Source: Candidatus Woesearchaeota archaeon
GTDB lineage: Archaea > Nanobdellota > Nanobdellia > Woesearchaeales > ARS49
Direction of reading: 5' to 3'
Length of the DNA: 7,954 bases
Assembly: GCA_016203345.1 (NCBI GenBank)
Contig: JACQMZ010000108.1
Span: 1 to 7,954 of the forward strand
The position numbers and the translations under genes are program-made. Under the pieces are notes generated by a model. It was not told where the DNA came from. It did no database searches and saw only the letters and a list, made by a program, of their open reading frames with translations. Every line of letters starts with the position of its first letter. Within the stretch, counting starts at the first letter, position 1. Shown here one piece after another: positions 1 to 7,184 of the stretch.

Positions 1-172
1 AAGCAGATTCTGATTTTGACCAGATGTAGGATGTAACAAGGGCAACGAATGAAAGCATGAAAACAAATCCTTCCACTGGCTTGCTGAGTTTGACCATCAA
101 GGGAACATTCATGCCAGCAACGTGAAAGCTCCATGCCGACACTACAGGCGTTTTAGTAATTTTAATGCTCAC
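1..172 (-). CDS. Partial hypothetical protein with an N-terminal-region membrane segment, runs off the left edge
   Basis: The minus-strand frame is open from an in-frame TGA (184-182) to the window edge, giving 57 codons. I place the start at GTG 172-170 because GGTGAT, an exact piece of the archaeal Shine-Dalgarno sequence, lies 5 nt upstream (183-178). An ATG at residue 21 (112-110) is the alternative start. The visible protein has a basic and polar N-terminus (starts MSIKITK), then a hydrophobic stretch at about residues 34-51 (FVFMLSFVALVTSYIW) that looks like a membrane segment. It is too short to assign to a family. It lies downstream of the two thioredoxin-like genes on the same strand, separated by about 80 nt that hold a structured palindrome, so it may be co-transcribed with them. 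An A/T-rich octamer at 195-202 (minus strand TTATTAAG), centred 26 nt before the start, could be a weak TATA box. Confidence 0.5.
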   Translation of the reverse strand, partial: MSIKITKTPVVSAWSFHVAGMNVPLMVKLSKPVEGFVFMLSFVALVTSYIWSKSESA

Positions 173-177
173 AACCA

Positions 178-183
178 ATCACC
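178..183 (-). promoter_or_regulatory. Shine-Dalgarno site for the partial gene
   Basis: The minus strand reads GGTGAT, then 5 nt, then GTG. GGTGAT is complementary to the conserved archaeal 16S rRNA 3' end (AUCACCUCC). This supports the non-ATG start at 172 over the later in-frame ATG. Confidence 0.55.
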
Positions 184-211
184 ATATAACCTTGCTTAAT
201 AACTTTCACCC

Positions 212-249
212 GAATCTCTGAACGAGGCCGCAGGCCGAGTTCGAGATTC
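212..249 (+). repeat. Structured palindrome PE1 (three-copy family)
   Basis: This is a 38-nt near-perfect inverted repeat. Read on the + strand, the outer arms are GAATCTC and GAGATTC (7 bp), followed by one unpaired T on the 5' side. The inner arms are GAAC/GTTC, then GA faces GA, then a GGCC/GGCC stem closes a GCA loop. It begins 4 nt past the TGA stop codon (253-255) of the minus-strand gene to its right and lies between that gene and the partial gene at the left edge. PE2 and PE3 share the same plan with different paired bases. PE1 matches them in the opposite orientation: the strand carrying the GA mismatch is + here and - in the other two. The function is unknown. Candidates are a REP/MITE-like mobile hairpin, an RNA structural motif or a protein-binding site. 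Confidence 0.85.
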
Positions 250-252
250 TGT

Positions 253-2352
253 TCACTTCAAAAATTTCGGATTCGGGTCATCAAAACTCGTCTGGTTCGG
301 AAACTGGTTGAACAACATCATGCCTGCAGGATAACTCGCAGAATGAAACAGTATGACTTTGCGTTTTTTGTCTTTCAGCAGCCATGACTTGACGACTTCG
401 TAATCTTTCTTTGAGTAAATTCGTGTGGCAAGCACGTTTGCGTTGATCTTTTCTGCAAGAGCTGTTGCGAGATGTTGTTGTTCATTTGGGTGAAAGTCAG
501 TCATGGTAAAGTACGTGACGTTGAGTGGCACTGCTTTGGAGATCGTTTCGAAATAATGCGCAGGAGTCTGGTAATACCAAATGGCGTACGGGTAATTCGT
601 GGCGTTCACCACAAGAATTCTGTCGCTTTTCGTCAAAGTGACCGGGCGGCCTCCAACAGAGAGTTCTCCGTTCACCCAGTTGAATGGAGGGCTACCGACA
701 AGGCGGAGGTTATGTCCGATAGCCAAATACACAAACTTGTCAGGATAACAAATCACCTTAATGCCTTTGCCACTCAAATACGCAGCCGCGGTTACTTTTC
801 CCGGATGATCGCAATCGCTCAAGACGATGTCTGCATTCTCGCTCACGGCTTGGTCTACAAGCATGTTGACGCCGTGCGTGTCGACCAGAACAGCAATGTC
901 GTGCCGCAAAAACCTCGTCGTGGGATACATGATCTTGTCCAACGGCACTTCAAACCTGAACACTCCTGCCTCATCTGACGCATACCAGTGTCCGTCCTTT
1001 TCGACCGCAAGCGTATTCACTGCAGGAAGCACTGTTACATTGACGAAAGACAAGATGTTCAGCATCCGTCCCCCTTCATGCCAATTGACGTCAAGGAACA
1101 GATCACTTTCGTTGTACACAAGCCTTTCTGACATGACGTTCAACAAGCCAGGACCTGAAGGAGACTGGTTTAACTGCCTGCCCAGCCAATCACGCGTACC
1201 ACGGTCCACCTGAGTCACGATGCGTGATCCTGGCGGGATCTCAATTCTTGTACGGCCAATTTCCACACCCCTTGCCTGCTTCGGAAGAACCGGCTGTATA
1301 ACTGCAGGTTCAATAACGAGTGTTGGCTCTCTCCCTTCGGCGAGTGCCTTGTACACATCTGCTCTCCACGAGTGATTCAATGAGTTCCACACCTGCGCAG
1401 CTTTCGTCAGCCAAACTTTTTTTGTACGCCCGCAACCAACTGCCGCACTTGTTTCGTACACCAAGGCCAGTTCCCACGGGGTGCGGGGTGTTGCACTGTC
1501 GAAAAACTGCAACGAATCGCACATCATTGACTTATTCTTCATAACCCTGCCAACAGCAAGCAAAATATCTCCTCGCGCAAAGTCCGAAATATTTCTGTCC
1601 TTCTGGTCCAAAAGATCTGCCGCCCACTCCTCGACGTTCAAGCCTGCTGCATGGGGCACAAGCAAGAAGTCCTTCTCGCGCGCCGCATGATCAACTCGCC
1701 GCAGCATACGGAGAACTGTGGCATTCAACTCACCAACGTATGTGTATCCTTCCTTGCGAACCGAGTCAAATATGATGGTGGGCGCAGACGTGACATTATA
1801 CTGCGCAACCAACAACTTCACCAAAGGCTCGTCGCTATAGTCCTTGTCAAGAGAAGTCACGGCAACCTGCGAATATTCCTTGCTCAAGTCTTCAAGCACA
1901 AACCCCTGACGCTCACTGACTTTGTCATCAATTTCATAAAAAAACAAGACAGGAACATAGGGGGTATCGCACTTGTCAGACAATTCTTTGAGAATGGAAT
2001 AAAATTTTATTTGCAACAGGAAATACTTTCGCTTTAAATAATCATAATCCGTCTTTCTAAACCAGCTGAAACTACTGTAACTCGATAAATCGCTACCCAC
2101 ACGCCGTATTTCCTTTTTCAGGTCTTCGATCCTCTTGTCCATTGCAGCACACACGCTCCCTCCTGTCAGCTCAACAAAAGATTGTTCAAGCCTATACGCC
2201 GCCGTGTCCAGCTCATGATGAGTCAACACCTCTTCGATCTGGTCGATGCGGAAAAAGTCAAGGTAATAATTCAGCAGAATGCCGATTATGAAAATCAAAA
2301 GTGTCAAAACAAAACTCGTCTGCACTGCCGTTCGAAAATGTTGGTGCGTCAT
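253..2352 (-). CDS. Membrane-anchored thioredoxin-fold protein with a large unrecognised C-terminal extracytoplasmic region
   Basis: The protein has 699 aa. One membrane segment lies at about residues 13-30. A helical, charged linker (about 35-125) follows, with Cys68 and Cys128. A thioredoxin-like domain spans about 132-218: a VPVLFFY strand, no CxxC where the redox motif should be, and a cis-Pro-type SAPTIIFD at 189-196. Residues 35-218 align with the whole of the neighbouring 207-aa protein, so the two are tandem paralogues. From about 225 to 345 the sequence looks helical, with Cys278 and Cys307. From 365 to 480 it looks beta-rich, and from 485 to the end it alternates strands and helices (for example DIAVLVDTHG and RILVVNATN) in a Rossmann-like way. 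I do not recognise this half. Eleven N-x-S/T sequons are present, which supports an extracytoplasmic location. ATG overlaps the upstream stop in an ATGA, implying translational coupling. The molecular role is unknown; a partner or acceptor in the adjacent glycosylation system is inference. Confidence 0.9.
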   Translation of the reverse strand: MTHQHFRTAVQTSFVLTLLIFIIGILLNYYLDFFRIDQIEEVLTHHELDTAAYRLEQSFVELTGGSVCAAMDKRIEDLKKEIRRVGSDLSSYSSFSWFRKTDYDYLKRKYFLLQIKFYSILKELSDKCDTPYVPVLFFYEIDDKVSERQGFVLEDLSKEYSQVAVTSLDKDYSDEPLVKLLVAQYNVTSAPTIIFDSVRKEGYTYVGELNATVLRMLRRVDHAAREKDFLLVPHAAGLNVEEWAADLLDQKDRNISDFARGDILLAVGRVMKNKSMMCDSLQFFDSATPRTPWELALVYETSAAVGCGRTKKVWLTKAAQVWNSLNHSWRADVYKALAEGREPTLVIEPAVIQPVLPKQARGVEIGRTRIEIPPGSRIVTQVDRGTRDWLGRQLNQSPSGPGLLNVMSERLVYNESDLFLDVNWHEGGRMLNILSFVNVTVLPAVNTLAVEKDGHWYASDEAGVFRFEVPLDKIMYPTTRFLRHDIAVLVDTHGVNMLVDQAVSENADIVLSDCDHPGKVTAAAYLSGKGIKVICYPDKFVYLAIGHNLRLVGSPPFNWVNGELSVGGRPVTLTKSDRILVVNATNYPYAIWYYQTPAHYFETISKAVPLNVTYFTMTDFHPNEQQHLATALAEKINANVLATRIYSKKDYEVVKSWLLKDKKRKVILFHSASYPAGMMLFNQFPNQTSFDDPNPKFLK

Positions 2353-2972
2353 GAAAGGTAAGGTTCCAGGGTGCGCGCGTCCGCAAGGCCATCAAACTTC
2401 TTCTCATAGTCAAGCACTATGCTTGGCGTAGTGGTGATGTTGTAGTATTCCTCGATAAACCGCAATTCAGACGAGTAATTATATTCGATAGCAAATACAT
2501 TCAACGCATTGTACGGAACAAGCGAATCGAGAATTTTTCCCTGCTCAGTCGACGCATTATCCCCTTGCGCAAAGTAAAACAACACAACATGCGCGTCCAT
2601 GTTGCAGTTCTTTCTGAGCTTGAGGTGCAGGACGTATGTCTGCAATTGCATCAGGTGAAATTTTCTTTTGAGGAACCTGTATTGCGTGTCACCCAGATCT
2701 TCCCGTGCAGTTGGTCCACCCAACAACTTCCCCAATTCGTACAAGTCAGTGGAGAGCGTGGTGAGACGGGATGTGGCAAGCCCGCAATTCACGTCCAAAC
2801 CCTCCAGAAGCTCTTGCTCCAACAGGTAGCTCTCTGTTGCCAATTCGCTCTTTTTGAGAAACTCAGTCACTTGGTCAAACTGCCTGGTGCGGTACGCGCC
2901 GCCAAACAACGTGCCAAACACAAACGCCAGCCCTATCAGAAGAATCGTTATCACATACGCCTGCTTGTTCAT
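2349..2972 (-). CDS. Short membrane-anchored thioredoxin-like protein lacking the CxxC motif
   Basis: The protein has 207 aa. A membrane segment lies at about residues 6-26, then a helical region (30-120) with Cys63 and Cys123. A thioredoxin-like domain (about 127-205) starts with the strand HVVLFYF. The position of the usual CxxC is occupied by AQGDNAST, so classical disulfide exchange is not expected. The cis-Pro motif is TTPSIVLD (181-188). Cys63 and Cys123 lie 60 residues apart, exactly as Cys68 and Cys128 do in the downstream paralogue, so they may form a structural disulfide. Three N-glycosylation sequons occur (N139, N165, N178). N178, just before the cis-Pro motif, has its counterpart in the paralogue (N186). 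The start is supported by a TATA box centred about 26 nt upstream with no Shine-Dalgarno sequence, typical of a leaderless archaeal transcript. The stop overlaps the next start by 4 nt. Fold assignment is fairly secure; biochemical function is not known. Confidence 0.88.
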   Translation of the reverse strand: MNKQAYVITILLIGLAFVFGTLFGGAYRTRQFDQVTEFLKKSELATESYLLEQELLEGLDVNCGLATSRLTTLSTDLYELGKLLGGPTAREDLGDTQYRFLKRKFHLMQLQTYVLHLKLRKNCNMDAHVVLFYFAQGDNASTEQGKILDSLVPYNALNVFAIEYNYSSELRFIEEYYNITTTPSIVLDYEKKFDGLADARTLEPYLS

Positions 2973-2993
2973 AACATGTAGTCGTGGCAGACG

Positions 2994-3003
2994 TTATTTA
3001 AAT
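2994..3003 (-). promoter_or_regulatory. TATA box of the thioredoxin-like gene pair
   Basis: The minus strand reads ATTTAAATAA, centred about 26.5 nt before the ATG at 2972. That spacing would put the transcription start at or next to the A of the start codon, a leaderless mRNA. PE2 ends 5 nt upstream of the box, so the palindrome occupies the position where a BRE-flanking operator could lie. Confidence 0.7.
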
Positions 3004-3008
3004 GTTCA

Positions 3009-3053
3009 GAATTTTCCGAACTCTGCGCATATGCGCCTCGTTCAGGAAAATTC
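3009..3053 (-). repeat. Structured palindrome PE2 (three-copy family)
   Basis: This is a 45-nt inverted repeat. On the minus strand the outer arms are GAATTTTCC and GGAAAATTC (9 bp), with one unpaired T after the 5' arm. The inner arms are GAAC/GTTC, then GAG faces AGA (a run of G-A mismatches), then a perfect apical palindrome GCGCATATGCGC. Its right edge overlaps the TGA stop (3054-3052) of the GT2 gene by 2 nt. Its left edge is 5 nt from the TATA box of the next transcription unit. It could act as a terminator-like or mRNA 3'-end structure, an operator, or a selfish repeat. No oligo-T tract of the usual archaeal terminator kind follows it. Confidence 0.87.
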
Positions 3054-4290
3054 ATCGCCACCTGCGTTTCATGTGAAACGTTTCCTGGACAAGAGCATGA
3101 ATCCAGTGCAGGCTCGTGAGATACGGAAACACCATAAAGTACAGCCAGATGAAAAAAATGGATGGCCGCAACCGCTCCTCGAACTGCCTAAATGCAAGGA
3201 CGAGGACGTACAAGCCGACCAAGGTAGACATGACGATCGGCAACGTGATCTGCACGTTTTGCGCGAGCACAAGCTCTTTAAGAGAAGGGAAATCCAGCAC
3301 ATGGTTCACAAAGTAGCCGTCAATCACGACGCTTCTGTACACAAATTCAGCCGCATCTGAAATCGTGCCGTACGTCACCAGGATAATGGTGGCGAGCAAC
3401 AGAACCACAGACAAGAGGTTCACCGGGAGCTGAAACAAGCCAAAACTGCCATACTTCCTGTTCAACAGCAAATTCTTGAATTTCACGTGATTGTACAAAA
3501 ATCCGCGATACCACCGCACACGCTGGCGCCACAACGTCGCAAATGAATTCGGCACAGTGGTGTACGTGATCGCGTTGTGCACCATAATCACTCGATGTCC
3601 ATGTGCACGCAAACGCATCGCAACCTCCAGATCCTCTGTGTGCCCATTGTCTTCGCTAAACCCCTGAATTCCTTTCAGAACCGATGTATTAAACAGGCAA
3701 AACCCGCCGTGAGTCAAAAAAAGCGTGTCGGCAACGCCCATGAGCCGCCTGAAAAGATTGCTCAGCATGTACTCCACGTGCTGCACGCGTTCATACACGC
3801 TTTCAGGATGATCAACTTTTACCACAGAAATCGCAGCTGCCGAGCGCGACGACTGCATCACAGACACCAGTTCAGCAAGTGCATTTGGCGTCACTCGCGT
3901 GTCAGCATCCAGCACTGCAAAATATTCAGTTTCTGCCCTTGCCAAAGCAGTGTTGATTGCGGCGGCTTTGCCCTGATTTTTCTGCCTCACCAACACCACG
4001 TTTTGCATCCTGTGTTCTGCAATATATCGCGAGCAGATTTCAGCGGTTTTATCCGTACTGCCGTCATCAACAACCACCACACGAATCCTGCCTTGCGTGT
4101 AAGCCAACGCGCGCAACGAATGCAGTGTTTTCGCAATCGTGTTCTCCTCATTAAATGCAGGAATGCCAATGGTCACGGGAACAAAACGCGCCTTGCGCCG
4201 TCCTGGCTCGCTGACATGCAAGTAGTTTACCCAAACCAAGGACAACCACAAAAACACAAATGAGATAATCCATAAAATGTACTGTATCAT
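3052..4290 (-). CDS. Processive family 2 glycosyltransferase (membrane polysaccharide synthase type)
   Basis: The 412-aa protein transfers sugar from a nucleotide-sugar donor and probably elongates a polymer or lipid-linked glycan at the cytoplasmic face of the membrane. A membrane segment lies at 1-22. The GT-A catalytic domain (about 37-270) shows every expected motif: VTIGIPAFNEEN at 39-50, VVVDDGSTD (Asp75-Asp76), the metal-binding DAD at 128-130, the catalytic-base TED at 218-220, and QRVRW at 256-260, which is the QxxRW motif of processive synthases. Three C-terminal membrane segments follow at about 289-309, 349-368 and 377-397. Length and plan resemble the poly-N-acetylglucosamine synthase IcaA and hyaluronan synthases, but the sugar used cannot be read from the sequence. 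ATG overlaps the stop of the upstream GT-C gene in an ATGA, so translation is coupled. The gene ends inside the edge of PE2 and is last in its unit. Confidence 0.95.
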   Translation of the reverse strand: MIQYILWIISFVFLWLSLVWVNYLHVSEPGRRKARFVPVTIGIPAFNEENTIAKTLHSLRALAYTQGRIRVVVVDDGSTDKTAEICSRYIAEHRMQNVVLVRQKNQGKAAAINTALARAETEYFAVLDADTRVTPNALAELVSVMQSSRSAAAISVVKVDHPESVYERVQHVEYMLSNLFRRLMGVADTLFLTHGGFCLFNTSVLKGIQGFSEDNGHTEDLEVAMRLRAHGHRVIMVHNAITYTTVPNSFATLWRQRVRWYRGFLYNHVKFKNLLLNRKYGSFGLFQLPVNLLSVVLLLATIILVTYGTISDAAEFVYRSVVIDGYFVNHVLDFPSLKELVLAQNVQITLPIVMSTLVGLYVLVLAFRQFEERLRPSIFFIWLYFMVFPYLTSLHWIHALVQETFHMKRRWR

Positions 4291-5609
4291 GGCCTGACCG
4301 CGTATAACGCATACCCTTTCCGGTGTCCAAGGCTTTTAAAGCTTTCGCCGTTTGCCATCAACTGCGCAAAGCGCGGGTGGTTCTCTGCCATTTCAGGAGT
4401 GAGCAGAACGTGGGTTGCACCCAGTGCGCGCAATGCTTCTCTTATTTCAGGGATTTCAACGGCTGTCAATGCACGGTCCACGAGCGTTTTGACTCGACTG
4501 CCATGTGCATAGCGCGATTCCAGCGGATCAATTACCGCCCTGGCACCGGCATATTCCAGCAAAAACCCGGTATCAGACGTTGAAAATACTACAGCGGACG
4601 GGGCGCTGCCGCCAATCATGAAAAGCGAATTATCAGGCTTCATGCGCGATCCATCCACAAACAAGAAGACCGGTTGCACAAGCACTCCTGCCGCGACGAT
4701 CACGGTAAACACCGGCTTTAACCGGCGCAGGACAAACTTCATCGTTATCAACGCATGCACGGTGTGAGCAGCCAGAAAAACAACAAAGAAATTCGAGAAC
4801 GGAAGCAAACGATTATCATACAACGACCACGCAAAAAACAGCAAACAACAAACGTACAGGGAGTACTGCTTGCTCTTATACCGCCAGATGAACAACACCC
4901 CCATCGCGGCCAGAACAAGCATGAACGCGCTCATGCCCACACCTCCAAACTCCGCAATCACCGGTGACAAGTCGCTTGGTGACTGGTAAAAAAGAAGGAC
5001 AGGCAGGTTCACGCCCAGCAAAAGGCTAATGAGGAAAAAGAATACGCCGGTAAGCTCCTGACCCTTAGCCCGCGACAGAAACACCAAACCCGCAAGCGCA
5101 AGAATATTTTCATTCGCGCCCTGCAACGACAACAACACAAACGCAAGAGACGACACTCTTGTCCACTCCCTGATAAACGCCCATATTCCTATCAGCAATA
5201 ACAGAACAGACCATGCGGCAGGACCAGGACTTGCCACGCCCATCAACACCGGCATTGAAACAACATACAACCCCATAAAATATCCATGAAGATGTGCGGA
5301 GATTCCACGCACAATGCGTGACAGCACGATGACAGATGCGACTGTGAGCGCCGCAGACAAAACCATCATTGCCCACACGTCCCCTGTCAGAAACCCAACT
5401 GCGGCCAACAACGCGTGATAAGGCGTTAACACGACGAGGCGACCGCCACTCACCGTGAAATCCTCAACTACAAATCCCTGCCTCCACCATTCCTGCGCCA
5501 CACGCATGTGAAAGTAAGGAGTGTTTCCCACCAGGACTGGCTCTTCTGCAATCAGCCTGATCGCAGGCAGTATGAGCACCAGCACCACGGCCGCCACAGC
5601 GAACTTCAC
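4287..5609 (-). CDS. Polytopic GT-C/STT3-like membrane glycosyltransferase homologue (second of pair)
   Basis: I choose the GTG at 5609-5607 as start. It overlaps the upstream TGA as GTGA, matching the 4-nt overlaps elsewhere here, and AGGTGGT lies just upstream. An in-frame GTG at 5624 would add 5 residues. The protein (440 aa) has a first membrane helix followed by GNTPYFHMRVAQEWW (about residues 28-42), which resembles the first external loop of STT3/AglB oligosaccharyltransferases (DxxYHxR). Here the usual metal-binding Asp is Asn. About ten hydrophobic segments follow. PVIAEFGG (about 216-223) lies where the TIxE/SVSE motif of that family would be. The last 110 residues form a soluble domain ending in EIREALRALGATHVLLTP, a pattern seen after GT-C membrane domains. 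Assignment to the GT-C superfamily is likely. With the altered Asp, catalytic activity is uncertain and a regulatory or flippase-like role is possible. Confidence 0.85.
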   Translation of the reverse strand: MKFAVAAVVLVLILPAIRLIAEEPVLVGNTPYFHMRVAQEWWRQGFVVEDFTVSGGRLVVLTPYHALLAAVGFLTGDVWAMMVLSAALTVASVIVLSRIVRGISAHLHGYFMGLYVVSMPVLMGVASPGPAAWSVLLLLIGIWAFIREWTRVSSLAFVLLSLQGANENILALAGLVFLSRAKGQELTGVFFFLISLLLGVNLPVLLFYQSPSDLSPVIAEFGGVGMSAFMLVLAAMGVLFIWRYKSKQYSLYVCCLLFFAWSLYDNRLLPFSNFFVVFLAAHTVHALITMKFVLRRLKPVFTVIVAAGVLVQPVFLFVDGSRMKPDNSLFMIGGSAPSAVVFSTSDTGFLLEYAGARAVIDPLESRYAHGSRVKTLVDRALTAVEIPEIREALRALGATHVLLTPEMAENHPRFAQLMANGESFKSLGHRKGYALYAVRP

Positions 5610-7069
5610 AACACCACCTTGCACAACGGAGACTTCGCCACCACCGTTGCGTCAGACGCGTACGCCACGCTAAAACACCTACCCGGAACATATCGCGGCA
5701 GAGGCACAAACGATGGCACATACATGACTCCCGCACCATACCTTTCCATCAACGCCACTGCCTCAATTTCAAAAGGGGTTGTAAACATCCCGCTCACGTC
5801 AGTAAACCTTACTTGCGCATCAGGCGTTAACGAGTAAAACGTGTCCAGCACGACTTTCCTGCCTGTCGCATACGCCAAAAACTCTCCCCTCACTGGAGGC
5901 GACACCACAGTCACGTTTGCATCCGTCACGTCACGAATCCACGACGCGACATCCAGCTCTCCCCTGCTCGGCGCCCTGCGAAGAGCATTCTGCACACTCA
6001 CTGCAGACTGCAACACATTTGTTGACAGCAAAAACAGTATGAGACACGTGTGAATGATCCATGCGTGCTGTGCAATCCTTGTCTGCCTCACGTACCGCGT
6101 GAAACGCGCATAGCCTGCACCAAACAAAAGAACTGCTGGAAGAACAAAAAACAACATGCCCAAACGCGCAGGAACAAATCCGCCCCACAACAACACAGAC
6201 GCGGCTGCCAACAAACCTATCGCGTAGTGCAGGCGAGTTTTCTTTTCATAAAACAACGTCTGGTACACGGTCGTCAGAGCCACACCGATCGTCACAATAC
6301 CGATGCTTGTAATAGCGTCCAGAATGGACAACGGCGGAAACAACGTTGCAGCCACCTGCTCAGGCACGCTCGCTGACAACAGCGCTATGCCAAACTCCCG
6401 CAACAACTTCCTATACGCCACGACACTCGCAGTCATCACAAAAAAAACAGAAAACAAACCAAGCTCCAATTCCTCCCTCTCCAACACGCGTTCGGACAGC
6501 TTTAACAGAATGGTCACGCCAACACCAAGAACAAGAACAATAACTGAGGGGTGCGTCACTGCCAGCAAGCCCAGCGTGGCAACAAACATCAACCCCCACC
6601 ACCCTCTGCCACCATTTGCCAAACAAACGTGAAGCACGCATGCTCCTATCAGCACAAGCACAAGCGGTGAAATGCTATTAAACAAGCCCACAACCTCCGG
6701 AAGAGTCACCAACACTATAGTCGCCAGCAACGCCGCCTGAGGATTTCTTCCCACGCGCAAAGCAAGCCAGAAAAACGCTATTGCCAACACACCAGCGAGC
6801 ACGTTTGGAACAACTTTGCCAGCAGTTTCCAATGGCAGGAATAAAGCCACACCTGCCAAAACGTAGTCAAACAAAGACACCACTACAGACCGTCTTGGCA
6901 CAAGCGAGTCCTGCGTGATCGGCAGGCCAGTCTCCAAAATGTGCTGGGCATTCCGCAACCGAACATACGCGGCATCATCGCTAAAGCCAGGAACAGACAA
7001 TGCAAGATAACTCTGGACAACAGATACAAAAACAGCAAACAGAACAGCTGCAATCCAGTACTTTCTCAT
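5606..7069 (-). CDS. Polytopic GT-C/STT3-like membrane glycosyltransferase homologue (first of pair)
   Basis: This first gene of the unit encodes 487 aa from ATG 7069-7067. An in-frame ATG at 7075 would add MF, but the TATA box centre lies 25.5 nt before 7069, which fits a leaderless start there. A membrane helix is followed by GFSDDAAYVRLRNAQHIL (about residues 28-45), comparable to the Asp-containing first external loop of GT-C enzymes such as STT3, AglB and ArnT. About ten more hydrophobic segments run to residue 355. SVPEQ (about 234-238) may correspond to the TIxE/SVSE motif. The C-terminal 125 residues are soluble and predicted outside, with GELDVASWIRDVT, an AYATGRKVVLDTF strand-turn-strand, and EAVALMERYGAGVMYVP near the end. 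The downstream GT-C protein has the same plan but is clearly diverged. Substrate and direction of transfer cannot be read. A role in protein or lipid glycosylation at the outer face of the membrane is inference from family and neighbours. Confidence 0.87.
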   Translation of the reverse strand: MRKYWIAAVLFAVFVSVVQSYLALSVPGFSDDAAYVRLRNAQHILETGLPITQDSLVPRRSVVVSLFDYVLAGVALFLPLETAGKVVPNVLAGVLAIAFFWLALRVGRNPQAALLATIVLVTLPEVVGLFNSISPLVLVLIGACVLHVCLANGGRGWWGLMFVATLGLLAVTHPSVIVLVLGVGVTILLKLSERVLEREELELGLFSVFFVMTASVVAYRKLLREFGIALLSASVPEQVAATLFPPLSILDAITSIGIVTIGVALTTVYQTLFYEKKTRLHYAIGLLAAASVLLWGGFVPARLGMLFFVLPAVLLFGAGYARFTRYVRQTRIAQHAWIIHTCLILFLLSTNVLQSAVSVQNALRRAPSRGELDVASWIRDVTDANVTVVSPPVRGEFLAYATGRKVVLDTFYSLTPDAQVRFTDVSGMFTTPFEIEAVALMERYGAGVMYVPSFVPLPRYVPGRCFSVAYASDATVVAKSPLCKVVL

Positions 7070-7090
7070 GAACATGCATAATGTGCAAGA

Positions 7091-7098
7091 TTTATAAA
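7091..7098. promoter_or_regulatory. Palindromic TATA box in the divergent gap, probably shared
   Basis: TTTATAAA reads the same on both strands. For the minus strand its centre is 25.5 nt from ATG 7069, giving a leaderless start for the GT-C unit. For the + strand it would start transcription near 7120, leaving a leader of about 120 nt before rps2 that contains PE3. The minus-strand assignment is the firmer one. I see no better TATA box closer to rps2; AATAAA at 7170-7175 is a weak alternative. Confidence 0.65.
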
Positions 7099-7184
7099 GT
7101 AATTCCTGTTTTGCTCACGTATTGCCAACCCTTTATTCCTGCTTGGAGTGAAGGACAGCCGCATGAGGCAATAAACACTGCGGA

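Noticed and set aside
182..189. TTATATGG as TATA box for the partial gene
   Set aside because: Its centre is only about 14 nt from the GTG start, so the predicted transcription start would fall inside the gene; the octamer at 195-202 has better spacing, though it is weak.
212..249. Kink-turn RNA motif in the palindrome family, suggested by the tandem GA
   Set aside because: A kink-turn needs a three-base bulge next to the G-A pairs. Here the loop is symmetrical and the only bulge is one base, 4 bp away.
225..252. tRNA T-arm-like string GAGTTCGAGATTC in PE1
   Set aside because: No acceptor stem, anticodon arm or D-arm can be formed around it; the bases are explained by the palindrome arms.
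3577..4263. 228-codon open frame on the + strand opposite the GT2 gene
   Set aside because: It is antisense to a gene with every GT2 motif, and its translation is His/Gln/Arg-rich with no family features, as expected of a shadow frame. The same holds for the other + strand frames over the minus-strand genes.
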